Positions 35,312-46,923 of a DNA stretch of 64,000 bases are shown in pieces (the stretch's first letter is position 1; each line of letters starts with the position of its first letter). Source of the DNA: Punica granatum. Taxonomy: Eukaryota; Streptophyta; Magnoliopsida; Myrtales; Lythraceae. The stretch covers positions 16,864,001-16,928,000 of the forward strand of contig NC_045130.1 of the NCBI RefSeq assembly GCF_007655135.1. The letters are read 5' to 3'. Under the pieces are notes generated by a model that was given only the letters and a program-made list of their open reading frames with translations, was not told where the DNA came from and did not search any database. Made by a program: the position numbers and the translations under genes.

Positions 35312-35723
35312 GGAATTTTTACGCCATATATCTCATTATTTTACCATTTCCTCAAATATATCTCATGCTTTATAAAATTACCCGAAAAGACCTATGGTTT
35401 ACATCTTGTTCCAAGTCTATCACACCGTCAATTCGTCCGTCAATGTAAGTGGACTCCAAACCTATCCCATTGTCTTAATTTTTTCTCAAATCTATCCCGT
35501 AATTTTAATTTTTTCTCAAATCTATCCCCGGCAAAGGGCCACGGAGGCAAGAATAGGCCCACTTACGCTCCTCATCAGCAACACCGCTAATGTTGACGAA
35601 AAAATTAACACCATGATAGATTTGGAACCATATGTAAACCATGGGCCTTTCTGGGTAATTTTTAAACTATGTGATAGATTTGAGAAACAAGTGATATCAT
35701 GGGATATCTAGTGTAATAATCCC
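35312..35723. mobile_element. Mutator-like foldback MITE, 412 bp
   Basis: The left arm (GGAATTTTTACGCCATATAT and onward, through CTATGGTTTACAT) is repeated as an inverse copy at the right end. The flanks are ATTTCACAA (35303-35311) and ATTTTACAA (35724-35732), a 9-bp duplication with one mismatch. The interior CTCAAATCTATCCC repeats and the termini show it belongs to the same family as 13499-13928. Confidence 0.75.
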
Positions 35724-35877
35724 ATTTTACAATCACAAACTAATTAATATATTTAAAGACCTAGATAAAGAATATTATATGCAAATTTCTGTCATTAATA
35801 ACAATTTCTTACCATGCACGGGATGAAATGAACAAGGAACTTCACTTTCACAAAAAGTTGAGCCTTGAAGCTCTTCA

Positions 35878-38800
35878 TCTATATATATATAAAAGTAAAA
35901 TTGACTCCCACAAACATTTAATAGGTTATAGTTAATAAGGTTAGAATCGTCAATTGGCTTCATTTATAAATAACTTTTATAAAAATTTCTTATATTCTTT
36001 TAAATTTTTTTTAAAAATACAAAAATGAGTTTATCTATTTCCATTACTGATATCATTGGAAAATCATATTTTGATTGTCAAATTCATATATCTGTACTAT
36101 CTATATATAGTAGAATAAACTATTGGAAAAAGTACAAAAACCCCCTTGTGGTTTGGAATCGGGACAAATTGCACAATGTATTTTTGTTAGAGACAATTAG
36201 CCCCATGTGATGTACTCCGTTAGACATAGGGGTTACGGCGTTATTTTTTTCCATTTTTAATTCTTAATCTTTAGCATTTTAATCATTTTGGTTTTAAATC
36301 TTTTCTTTTATCATTCCTATCCTAAACTTTTCATTTTGTTTCATTTTAGTCCTATAAAGAAAATCAAAAGGGAAAGAGGGGTCGGGGCCGCCAATCGGCG
36401 ACCCCGACCCCTCCATTGAGGTTGCCGGTACCCACGGAGGACGTCGGCCACCTCGGCGAAAGGGTCAAGTGGTCGATTGGCGGCCCCAACCCCAAGCCGA
36501 CCGGAGACCTCTTAATGGAAGGGTTAGAATCGCCGATTGGCAGCCCCAACCCCGAATCGACTAGGGACCTCCGACTCAGAGTCCTCAGTCAATTCGAGGT
36601 TGGGGACGCTAATTGGTGACTTCTACCCCTCCACCAAGGTCGCTAGCGTCCTCCGTGGGTATCGGTGACCTCAGTGGAGAGGTCGAGGTTGCCGATTGGC
36701 GGCCCCGACTCCTCTTTCCCTTTCGATTTTCTTTGTATGATTAAAATGAAATAAAATGGAAAGTTGATGGTAGGGATGATAAAATAAAAAGATTTAGAAT
36801 CAAAATGATTAATACGCTAAAGATTGAGGATTGAAAATAGAAAAAAATTAATGTCGTAACCCCCTATGTTTAACATAGTACACCACAGGGAGGATAATTG
36901 TCCTTAACAAAAACATAGGGTGCAATTTGTTCCGATCCCAAACCACAAGAGAGTTTTTGTACTTTTCTCTAAACTATTTAATGTATATAAGAGCAAGTTC
37001 CTACAAACTAATATAACCTAGAAAATTGTTAATAAAAAAGTGATAATAAATGCAAAAATTACTTTATAAATATAATCCAATCCAATACACATATTAATAT
37101 ATATATATAAGTAAAATTGACTCCCACAAATATTTAATAGGGTTAGAATCGTGATTTGCTTCATCTATTAATAATTTTTGTAAAAATTTCTTATATTATT
37201 TTAAAATTTGAAAAAGATACAAAAAGGAGTTTGTCTATTTCCATTATTGATATAATTGCAAAATCATATTTTGATTATCAAATTCCCATATCCATACTCT
37301 CTATATATAGTAGAATATGTTATTTAATGTATATAAGAGCAAACTCTTGCAAACTAATATAACCATGAAAATTGTCGAGCAACAAGTGATAATAAATGCA
37401 AAAATCACTTTCTAGATAGAATTCAATCCAATACATAGATTTATATATCTCTCTATATATATAATTCATCTAATATATTTAATACTAATGACAATGCATA
37501 ATATCATAAATACGAAAAATTAAATTTTCAAACTAATGTAATCTAAAAAATTAATAATTAAGAGCTGATAAATGTAGAAATCGCTTTCTAGATAGAATTC
37601 AATCCAATGTGTAGAGTTATATATATATATATATATATATTAAGCTAAAAGCTTTTTTTCTATAAATGACTGCATAATTTCATAAATATAACAAATTTAT
37701 ATTAATATTGTTCAAATTATCAACATAATGATTCATTAATTAAATGACTTAAAAGCAAGTTTGGTTTGCAAAAATATGAATAAATGATTAATTTGAGTTT
37801 CAAATCAATCATTTATTTTTATTAATAAGAAATATTGTTGTTAAAATGTGATCAATAATTTATATAAAAATGATGACGTGGATATCATAACATGTATAGG
37901 GTTTGAATAGTCAATTTGCTTTATCAATAAATAATTTTTATAAAATTTTCTTATGTCATAAAATTTGCGAAGATTTCAAAATAGTTTATATTTTTCTATT
38001 ATTTTAACCACTATATTCGATATAATAGACGTTCAAGATATGATATATAATTTTAAATTACTTATATAATTACAAACTTATATTATTAATTATTGTATCC
38101 ATATATCTACGCTTTGCATATAGTAAAATACACTATTGAATGTATACGAGAGCTTTAGAAAATTATTAGTAAGTGATAATAAGGTAGAAGTTGATTCAAT
38201 AGATAATTTTATATTTAGATACAAATATATATAATATGGATAGCTAAGAATTGGTTTATATAAATGACAATGCATAATCTCATAAATATAATAAATTTTA
38301 ATTAATATTGTTCAAATTATCAACATAATAAGTAATCAACTAAATGGCTTAAAAGAAATTGGTTTTTCAAGGATCTAAATAAATTATACAACTCTGTGAT
38401 AACAATAGGGTGAATTGCAATAGATAGCACCCTAAAAGAAAGAATTAATTCATTATTAATTTTAAAAGAAAAAAGATTATTTCAAGCAAACTAATTTAAT
38501 GACACCAAGGTCATTAGGAAATAAAATTATTAATTTCATAAAATTGTTATTCATAAAAATAATAAAAAAATATATGTAACTAACATTTAGAAATTGAAAG
38601 CCCACAAAATAACATTTTTAGAGAAAAAATAAAATTGAAAATTAGTAAATGCGTGAATGGGTTATCCATGATAAATCGTTATAATATATTAATGCTTAAA
38701 TAGATATACAATTCATATTGGATAAGATACTTAGTTGCAACATTATTATTGGATTATTTATATTTAGTCTAATGTTATTGAGAATTATTGTTTTAAATTC

Positions 38801-38911
38801 ATATTAATCATTTTTTTATAAAGTATTTTGTTAAAAATGTATGTAAATCCCATATAAATAATAATAGGTATGCAATAATGAACACGCGCAACGCACGAGA
38901 TAGAAGACTAA
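35878..38911. mobile_element. Candidate Helitron or tandem-repeat array, ~3 kb
   Basis: The left end TCTATATATATATAAAAGTA follows an A, and the right end has GCGCAACGCACGAG followed by GACTAA before a T. Together these fit Helitron rules (A^TC...CTRR^T with a 3' GC-rich hairpin), although the hairpin is weak. Internally, a unit containing AAAATTGACTCCCACAAA occurs at 35898 and 37114, with more diverged relatives to about 38290. Without the nested element at 36125-36969 the period is about 362 bases. No Rep/helicase frame was seen, so it would be non-autonomous. Confidence 0.45.
36125..36969. mobile_element. Foldback Mutator-like MITE, 845 bp, nested in a repeat unit
   Basis: Long inverted arms: the left GGAAAAAGTACAAAAACCCC and the right end mirror each other over at least 150 bases. 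TAAACTATT flanks it at 36116-36124 and 36970-36978, a perfect 9-bp duplication. The core at about 36375-36720 is strikingly GC-rich and made of repeated CCGATTGGCGGCCCCGAC-type blocks in both orientations. Removing the element and one duplication copy restores a repeat unit matching the neighbour at about 37110-37440. Confidence 0.92.
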
Positions 38912-41900
38912 TTATAAGTGAAAATCATGTCCAACAAATGCATGTTGTTCCGAGGGATATGACTTTATAATACAGAAGGAAAGGTTATGACGCTCTAGTT
39001 TAACATGTCCAAGGTCCAAATGCATTTAACTTAGAATACGAAGAGAAATTTGACACATTAAAAATTGAGCTAAGGAAAAGGGAAAGGAAATAAAGAGGCG
39101 TTGGAAAATGTGTGCCATTTAATAATAATTAAATCTGAAATCTCTTTGTTGGAGTGAAAATCGTTATACTATTTTCTTTTTAAAGTGATCGATTTTACAT
39201 CAGTTTTCATGGATCACGTATTGACCATGTATCTTAATGGTCGAATGGTCTTCCTAATTCATCATAGCACACATCTGTTCATCAGCAGTGGAGAGTCAAG
39301 GACAGTTAAGGCCATCGAACCTAGAGGATTCGAGATAGGATTGCGTCCACAGACGTAAACAAATTGACACGTATGTAAAGATATACGGCATGTCCAACGC
39401 GCATCCACACAATTTCAACCATACATGCCGGAAGATACTAAAGTTGCCTTATGCTTATTACAAGGCGAGTGCGGATCTTATCAATTGGGGGTCGAAGTCA
39501 ATTTTGGATGATCACATCTTACCCATCAAAGAGATCCCAAGATTTCATTCATTCCATGGGCGAGAGAATAGAAAGTCACACCCTATCACGACAAAACAAA
39601 AGCCCTTCCCTTCGCAACAGTGCCTCCCATAAAGCCGAATCTATCCATATCTTCCACTCCTTATCACTATACCCCTTGTTCATTGAGATCAAAGACTTAT
39701 CTTGCCCGAATTGCGGGTAGTGCTCGAGAACTTGTCGCGTATTTCTAGCGAGCATGACTCATTACCTCTAATGTAAAACACGTAGGATGATACATAAAGC
39801 TTCAAAAGAAGCAATTTCATACGCATACGAGTGTTAAGTTTCGAGAAAATCACCAATGATAAATTAATCTATAAATTGAGTCAAAATATCATTTAAATTC
39901 ACTCACTGAACACTTACTTTACTTAAAGAATAGCATATATAGAAGCCACATGTAACACGCACTCCACCAAATATCTTTTTCAGTGTGTACTATGATATTC
40001 GAAAATATGGTAATTCCTTATTAATTTAATTGAGTTAGGACGGCTCATTAAGGAATAAAATTCTTTCAGCGTGAATTTAATTTTCTTTATCCACAAGGTT
40101 TGAATCCGAAACTTTATTTAAGGGGTAAAATCATTTCAACTAATTCAGATTAGTTACGTCGGATACCTTGATATACTCTCAACATGTTCCTTCCATTGTG
40201 GGAATTGACTGAAATTAAAAGAGAAAAACGACAACCGGAGAAATTGGGAGTGTGAATGTGATAAACCAATTCGAGCCACTATTCATGGTTGACTACCCCC
40301 ACATCATGAGCTAAGCGTACAAGTCAATTGTAGGTCCTCCATAAAGTCATCTTAAAAAAGAAAAAGAAAAAAGAAAAAAAGAAGGTCCTCTATAAAGTCT
40401 TCACGTGTGCTTTTGTTAGAGGAATATTCTCTCTTTGCATTGAGGCCTACGTTAATCCCGTTTCATATTGAGAGCTTCTTCCATCATTTTAAGGAAATCT
40501 TTTGGAAGTCACTAAATCAATTCTTTCGTGATGCCTACTTTAATTATATGAAAAAAGAAAAAAAAATTGATCCAATAGAATATAAATATAGCTACCGTTT
40601 CATAACAAAATATGATAGAATTTTTATATATTCATATGACCTTAAGAAAATATGACGAAATTGGAATATTCCGGGCGATTCTCGCAAATTCCATTTTAAA
40701 GAAGCATCTTATTCCATCGACTTCTTTTAGGTCTTTGCTTAAGCTCAAATAAAGCATCATTATCATCTTGATTAATATATGTACTTTTCTTCTCTACCCA
40801 ACGGGAAGAGCTCTTCGCACACGGATTTATACTATTTGTTTTCTGTTAAAAGGAGGTCCCGGGGATTATTAATATATAAAGGACAAGAGAACTGAAATAT
40901 CGTGGTTTGGAAGACAACCGACCAATGAAATTCGAGTTAATTAGCGTAAATTGATTTAAATGGTTCAACGTATATTCCTTTTAAATAAGATTTTAGGATC
41001 AAGGTTTGTAAATCAGTAAAAATCCAAATATAATAGGAGAGTTTCACTCCTTAATGGGCTCGATCTGAATTAATCGGGATCCGTTGGGCACCCCAATATC
41101 AGGTTACACATCAGAAAATTGGGTTAAATTAGCATGGATTGATTTAAATGGTTCACCACTTATTCTTTTTAAATAAAATTTCATGTTCAAGTATTATAAA
41201 TGACGAAAATCTATAGTAGGAATGCTTCATTCCTTGTTAGGCCAGCTTAAACTTGATTTAGTCAGGACACATTGAACTTCCAAATATCAGATGATACAAA
41301 TCGAAAAAAAAGAACGAGGGTAGAATATTTTGATTGTAGGGTAGAGTTTTAGACGTTTCTGCTAAACCCCTCCTTTTCTATATATGGATTATTTAGTATT
41401 GACTTAGTAAGATCAACATCCCACTATCACACACTTTCCGTCCTATATAGTCAAAAGTTAAAACCTCCCCCGTAACCTTTTGCCCCTTGTTTTCACTTTG
41501 ATTTTTTGCTCAGTTAATTAATGAGGCACATTCTTTCGTTGCAGTTCGAACCAATTATTGTTCCGTTGCTGTTTTAAGTACTGCCTACGGTAGAAGATCG
41601 ATTATGAGAAAGTTCATATAAGAATACAACCCTGTCCCCGTGTAGAATATTACGGACAACTCGACTGCAGAGGAGCCCGACCTCTTCTAATTATCTCATG
41701 CGTACGAGAATAAACAAAAGATGCAGCACCGTATTGATATATATAAGCTTTTTTCGTATCCAAATCGTTGCAACTTCTTCAATGAACCGCGCGGTGCGAT
41801 ATCCTCCTTAGAAATTGTCAATACCACATATTTGCAATCGCAGAAATGTCTCTAATTTTCAACTAGTTTCATATGTCTAAACCACCGTTTGAGCATCAAA

Positions 41901-42147
41901 CTTAAATGTGGTTCGACACACCTCCCGTTTTTAATTCTTTTTATGTTTCCCTTTCAGGCTTTACAAGAGGAGATCCACTAGTCTAATATCCCATCATGGG
42001 AAGTGTGTTTCTAGTTTTAGGCTCTCTCTTCGACATATCCATTCAAAGTGGGGAGCACCGTCCATGACATCATATCTACAAATTTTCGCATGCTTTATCC
42101 ACGTATGTAACGTTGGAAATTCTCGTCTCATGTTCACGAAACTGGTC
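38912..42147. other. Intergenic, no gene recognised
   Basis: Short frames near 39390-39720 and 40407-40655 match nothing I know. A diverged duplicated segment lies at 40936-41305. Confidence 0.45.
40936..41305. repeat. Two-copy tandem repeat, ~187-bp period
   Basis: TTGATTTAAATGGTTCA occurs near 40950 and 41138. Each is followed by similar TTTTAAATAA(G/A)ATTT, TCAAG, ACTCCTTA/CATTCCTT and CCAAATATCAG blocks. A related sequence in inverse orientation is visible near 40010-40180. Confidence 0.6.
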
Positions 42148-42155
42148 TATAAATA
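42148..42155 (+). promoter_or_regulatory. TATA box of the organ-specific protein gene
   Basis: TATAAATA lies 90 bases before the ATG at 42238, which would place the transcription start near 42180. A second box is not needed to explain the gene. Confidence 0.7.
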
Positions 42156-42237
42156 GTTCTCGCATACTACATGCAAAGTAAGACGTGTAGCACAACACGA
42201 AAGGGTATCTCAATCGTCGAGTTAGTCTGAGGCAGAC

Positions 42238-42964
42238 ATGAAGTCTCTACTCGCCCTTTCTATCGTTTTCTCTCTTCTGCTGGTAACGCTACTTTGAATG
42301 ATATTTAGCATGATCATGCAATTAATTTAGATTCGTACTCAGTTTTTGAATCATGCCATATATGAATGTGACCGTGTTCTTCCTGATCTCCTCGTTTTCC
42401 AATTACAAGAGAAAGGAAAGCTCGCTCAGTCCTCCCCGGCCCTAGTCTCGTGCAGTTGTATTGGTGTTTTTTTTTTTTTTCCCTGAAACATAAGATAGAA
42501 GCACATATAGGAAGATATCTAAATGCATTTTCGACGATTTTTCCTCTTTATTTTCAGAAAATGGGGTAATTTAGAATTTTGTGAGAGACCCAGGAGTGTC
42601 AAAGTATATATACTAACCGAAAAACGACGTTGTTCTTTGAAAACCCGTGCAGTTCTCCTGCTCGGGTTATGCAAGAAAGGGCCCAGCAGCAGCAGAGTAC
42701 TGGAAGATGGTGATGAAGGACGATCCCATGCCACAGGCAATCTCCAGTCTCATCGTTCAAGCTCGAGAAGAGCCCTCCACTTCGATGGATGAAGAACTCA
42801 GGTCGACATTTGTGAGGGACTTCGATGTCAGGCCCAATGTTATCATATACCAGGGACGCGGGAATCACAACAAAGAAGAGCAAGGTTCTTCAAGGGTCGA
42901 TCATGGAATGAGTAGGTCGAAGGATCTCCGTCATGGAGACGAAGAGATGCAGACATATAATTAA
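42238..42964 (+). CDS. Organ-specific protein S2/P4-like, small secreted protein
   Basis: Two exons, 42238-42282 and 42653-42964, give 118 residues. Exon 1 is just the start of a signal peptide (MKSLLALSIVFSLLL); exon 2 continues FSCSGYARKGPAAAEYWKMV. The motif EYWK-(x)-MKDDPMPQAI and the later FVRDFDVRPNVIIY identify the plant organ-specific protein family (pea S2/P4 type). Its members are secreted, often strongly expressed in particular organs, and have no known biochemical activity. The splice sites are CTG|GTAACG and GTGCAG|TTC, both phase 0. The C-terminal third is charged and low in hydrophobic residues (NKEEQGSSRVDHG), with none of the long repeats of some relatives. A clear TATA box precedes it and an AATAAA at 43116-43121 follows. 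Confidence 0.85.
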
Positions 42965-43097
42965 GTCTGTAAGACATTGGAAACAGACCGAGAAAAAACC
43001 TGTTTAGATGACGACTGATAGGATCCGTGCTATCGATGGACATGCTTCCTTTTCGCCTTTCCATTTTCTGCAGGTGTTTCTTTCGTTTGGAATTGAA

Positions 43098-43411
43098 GGG
43101 TGCATTTGTTTTATGAATAAACTTTAACTTAATTCAACTTAACTCCACCAATCTTCAAGTCAACAATACAATCATTACTTTTTTATTTTTTTTAAATATT
43201 TTTAACCATTCAATTCAATTTTTAATATTAAATTTTCGCAATTATTCATTACTTTTTCACAATTCAACAACACAATCATTACTTAATCATTATTTTATCT
43301 CAATTATTTATTGCTTTTTCACACTTTTTCTCATAATTCAACAATACAATCATTACAAACTAATTAAAACCAAAATTCAACTCAACTTAACTCTCAATCC
43401 AAACGCACTCT
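43098..43411. mobile_element. hAT-like MITE, ~314 bp
   Basis: The ends GGGTGCATTTG and CAAACGCACTC are inverted. Long subterminal inverted repeats follow (TTAACTTAATTCAACTTAAC against its complement near the right end). The interior carries direct repeats of AACAATACAATCATTAC. Similar sequence occurs inside the PI4K gene at 53041-53277. It starts 134 bases after the organ-specific protein stop codon and supplies a downstream AATAAA. Confidence 0.75.
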
Positions 43412-43922
43412 AAATTACCGATGTAACCAGTGAAATCCTGATCCAAAGCTGCTTTTCCGTCATTTCTTCTTCAACCTGCAGAGCATTAAATACTTCCAGA
43501 AAACTGTCTCTCGAATTATAGTCTCATAATGTACAAAGTTTCGTGTACACATGCCAAATAATCTAAGAATTCCAAAAAGTAGAAGATAAACGGTGCTGAG
43601 AGAGTTTAATGACATATTATGCATAATATCACTAGACATTGGCATTCAACACCGGACTAAATCGCGACAGTTCTTCTTGACATAGAGCGTACACAACATT
43701 TCTTCACACTGGAATCAATCCAAGCAGGTTGATTATCCTAGGTCCTATGCTAATATGACAGTGCCCGCGCCAATTACTTATCATGTTTGATTTCCAAAAC
43801 CAGTGTAGACTGGAATTTCCTTAGCAAGTTAGTCCGATGACTATCAAAAGAGAAGGCTGAGAAGCACCTCCCCAAGTGAAATTCCTAAAAGCAACTTGCC
43901 TCGTTGAGGTCCACATAGGAAT

Positions 43923-44363
43923 CTACTGAGCTGAATCTTCAGAGAATCGAGTATCAAAAGGAGCAGAAGAAGAATGAGACTGCGACCCACCGCCAGGGAC
44001 GCCAGCCCCGCTCTGGAGCTCGATGACAAGGCACCGAACGGCTTTACTCATCTGCTCCAACCTCACAGCACTGATGGGTGGCAGACCGGTCGTAGCCCCC
44101 TGCCCAGGCTTTCCCACCACGGTCCCAGTGGCCTCGTCCACGAGACACTCTGAACCGATCCTCTGCTTAACGGACTCTACAAACTCCTCTGCTTGATCAC
44201 AGGCCACTCTAAAGAGTTCCCACTTCTGCTTGAAGTTCTCAAGGGCAGCGTCTGTGGCTGATATTTTCTGCGTGCTTGACACTTCCTTGGCCTCGAGCAC
44301 ATTAGCTGCTGCCAACACAAACTCCTGGTATGCACTGTTCAGGGAGTCTACCATGTTGTCCAT
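43923..44363 (-). CDS. MED32: Mediator of RNA polymerase II transcription subunit 32
   Basis: This 146-residue protein is a plant-specific Mediator tail-associated subunit that helps link transcription factors to RNA polymerase II in the nucleus. The whole coding region lies in one exon on the minus strand. It starts MDNMVDSLNSAYQEFVLAAA, contains ALENFKQKWELFRVACDQAE and VKQRIGSECLVDEATG, then TGLPPISAVRLEQMSKAVR, which I recognise as MED32. The first ~80 residues are helical with heptad-like spacing; the tail is Ser/Gly-rich. An AG acceptor lies one base before the ATG (ACAG|AATGG), so a 5' UTR intron must precede it; a matching donor (ACG|GTAAGC) ends an exon at 45310. Confidence 0.92.
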   Translation of the reverse strand: MDNMVDSLNSAYQEFVLAAANVLEAKEVSSTQKISATDAALENFKQKWELFRVACDQAEEFVESVKQRIGSECLVDEATGTVVGKPGQGATTGLPPISAVRLEQMSKAVRCLVIELQSGAGVPGGGSQSHSSSAPFDTRFSEDSAQ

Positions 44364-45400
44364 TCTGTAATGGAGAGATCAGCTGCCGGTTCATGAAGAA
44401 GGATCGCTATAACATATGTGATTAAACAGAACAAAGTCCATAAACAGGAATTCTTTGGCAAAGAGTCATAAGAAAATCCAAGCATCGGAAAATTTTTCAA
44501 GTATCCATAATATCACAAACAAGAATATCACAATTATCCACTTCGGCAATCCATAGAGCTGAACATTACGCCCTTCCAATTCTCAGTGTTCAATTCCTAC
44601 AAACCACGAGCTTTCACCCATTTCGTAAGAAACAAATCTCGAGCAGTAACGATACTTCTCGCAATGGACTCTTCAAGCAATTCAATTGATAATATCCCCG
44701 AACAATCACAAGCAGAGTCGACTTTGATCTGTAACCACAAAATTATCTGCATGCTTCAGCGACCTCGAGTAGAAACTCATTTTCACATTATTAGCATCAA
44801 TCAAAGTCTCGTCTGACGCATAAAGACTGAGAGTACTTTTAATTCGCTGAATCGCTACAGAATCTGTTCAAGCAAATCACAAGCTCATCCCCCAAATCCC
44901 TTCGACTATACATCGAATTCCTTCACCTCATTGTAAGATTATGCAGGTCCACTTGACTTCATCATCAGATAAGTATCAACAAGTCTTTACTGAACATTTA
45001 TATCCTCAATACATCACAAACCTTTGCAGGCTTAATCTCAGTACAAAAAGTAAACAATCACTAAAATCTTGCCGCCCGAGTGAACCCTAAAAATGCAGAC
45101 TCTACTTAAGCTTAACCTAAATCATAGTTCCTTTCAATCAATTACTCAAGTCATAGCAATCAACATTCCCATGAACACATAATAACACCAAAGGTGCACC
45201 TTTGACGGATGAAATCGAGAGAAAAAGGCATCAAAAAAACAGAACAAGATTAAAATCTGCCGTTGAAGAAATATGAACGTTCCGGCGGGAAGCTGAGCGA
45301 TTAGCTTACCGTTTGAAGATCGTTGTGAAAACGACAATTGACCAGATGCGGTGCAACTGTCTCGAGGGGATTGGTTTCCTGATCGGAGAATTGGTACCGG
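44364..45400 (-). other. 5' UTR exon and intron of MED32
   Basis: The inferred intron runs from 45309 down to 44365 on the minus strand (GT at 45309-45308, AG at 44366-44365). The upstream non-coding exon is about 45310-45400. A long leader intron directly before the ATG often raises expression in plants; that role is inferred here. Confidence 0.65.
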
Positions 45401-45949
45401 CGGTAGTCAGCGACGGGGAGGCGTCTCCGGTGCGTGACAGTCGATGTTTTGAGGAGAGGAGAATAACTTCTCTTTCAGGTGCAGAGGAATTTATCCATCA
45501 AAAAAAGGCGCACGGGAATTTGATTTCACGTCCAATCTTTTACACTCTCTTTGTTTTGCACCCTGTTGTTTGTATAATCTCAATATAGACCCTCAAGGTT
45601 GACTTCTGTTGCACTTTGGCCCACATGCTTGTTTGGATGCAAAGGGGTGAGTGGAGGCGTACAGGGGTGGGGAAGGGGACTGTGGACGGCTAGGGGAAAA
45701 TAAGGATGGTGAAACCTAAAATATTTGGATAAGCAAAATAAAAGGGGAAGAGGTGATATAAGATAACAAATCTTGTGTTTATATAGAAAATTTAAATGAA
45801 TTAGGGAAAGATAACTTCAATAGAGATAATATTTTGACCTTATATTTTCACAATGTGGGTAGAGAGAGGTGGATATGTTAGCCCTTTTGATATAAATTAA
45901 AATATTCTAATTAAAAAAAAGGATAATTATTTTTTACTGGCCAATCATG
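45401..45949. other. Intergenic, no gene seen
   Basis: This is the MED32 promoter side. No recognisable frame was seen. Confidence 0.4.
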
Positions 45950-46923
45950 TGAAAGCACACGCATTGACAATCTCTCTTTTCTCCTCTATAAATAGAGGAG
46001 CCCCTTGAGAAACTGAAAACAAGAGAGAAGAGGTACAAAGGTCTGGAGAAGCTCTACTGCGACCAAGACTCACAGCTCCCTCTCGAAGCCCCGTAGAATC
46101 AAAGGCTCGGAGGACTTTAACAAGGACTCATCAGACTCATGTCTCGAAGGTCCCGGTGGTTTCGCTAACACCTCCATGAGGTCAAACTGCTTAAGCCCTC
46201 GATTGAGAACTCATTGCACGTGGAAGAGAATCATAATTAACTTGTATTTAAAATTTGCGAGTTATATGATTAGAGATTATATACCCGTAACATTGATGCA
46301 AATCATTTTGTTGCATTTATTTCTCATTAATTACAAGACTTGAAATTTGTTTGCATACAAATTTATATTGTTTACAGTACGACTATCTTTACCTCTCATC
46401 TCTCTTTTACAGTCCTACAATTAGAGGTTATGATGGCCTCCAGGGAGCTTGTTATTCAAGACCCGAAGGAGGTTGCTCGCTCTGATGATTATGTTGTCAA
46501 TCCTAACCTGGAGAAACAAACGAAGGTGTATGTTAGGACCAAGGCCAAAGGAGTGGTTGCACAAGGCGAGCTGACGATAAAGTGGGTCCAAGCAGAGTGG
46601 CGACTCTACTCCCTTTTCACCACAAGGACAGCGGTCGAAGTGCAAAACCCCAGCAACACCCGAGTGCTGCATGCTATATCATGACGAGCACGTCATCGCT
46701 GGAGGACCAGGTGTCCAATATGGCCAAATTCCTTGAACGCCTCATGAAGACCATCGATGATAGGGATTGGTTTATAACTTTCCTAATGAACAAGCTCGAG
46801 AATGCCGGAGCATTGAGCCAATTCAACAACAACGCTCCAAGACAAGCTCAGGCGTTGGGGACGACAACAATTGCTCCAAGGGCACCCGCACCGACAAGGA
46901 CGCCACAACTGCAGGCTAGCTAA
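45950..46923 (+). mobile_element. LTR retrotransposon remnant (LTR plus gag leader)
   Basis: A TATAAATAG box at 45987 in CTCTATAAATAGAGGAG looks like an LTR promoter. Downstream, the frames at 46429-46681 (VYVRTKAKGVVAQGEL) and 46681-46923 (SSLEDQVSNMAKFLERLMKT) resemble the variable leader and N-terminal gag region of plant Ty3/gypsy elements. The two frames are not joined, and no protease, reverse transcriptase or integrase follows. I could not find the second LTR. The element is a fragment and is not active. Confidence 0.5.

Noticed and set aside
39390..39720. Overlapping 80- and 89-codon plus-strand frames
   Set aside because: Neither resembles a known protein; codon composition is not convincing and no promoter or splice context is visible.
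44586..44816. 76-codon plus-strand frame
   Set aside because: It lies within the inferred 5' UTR intron of MED32 on the other strand and shows no domain.
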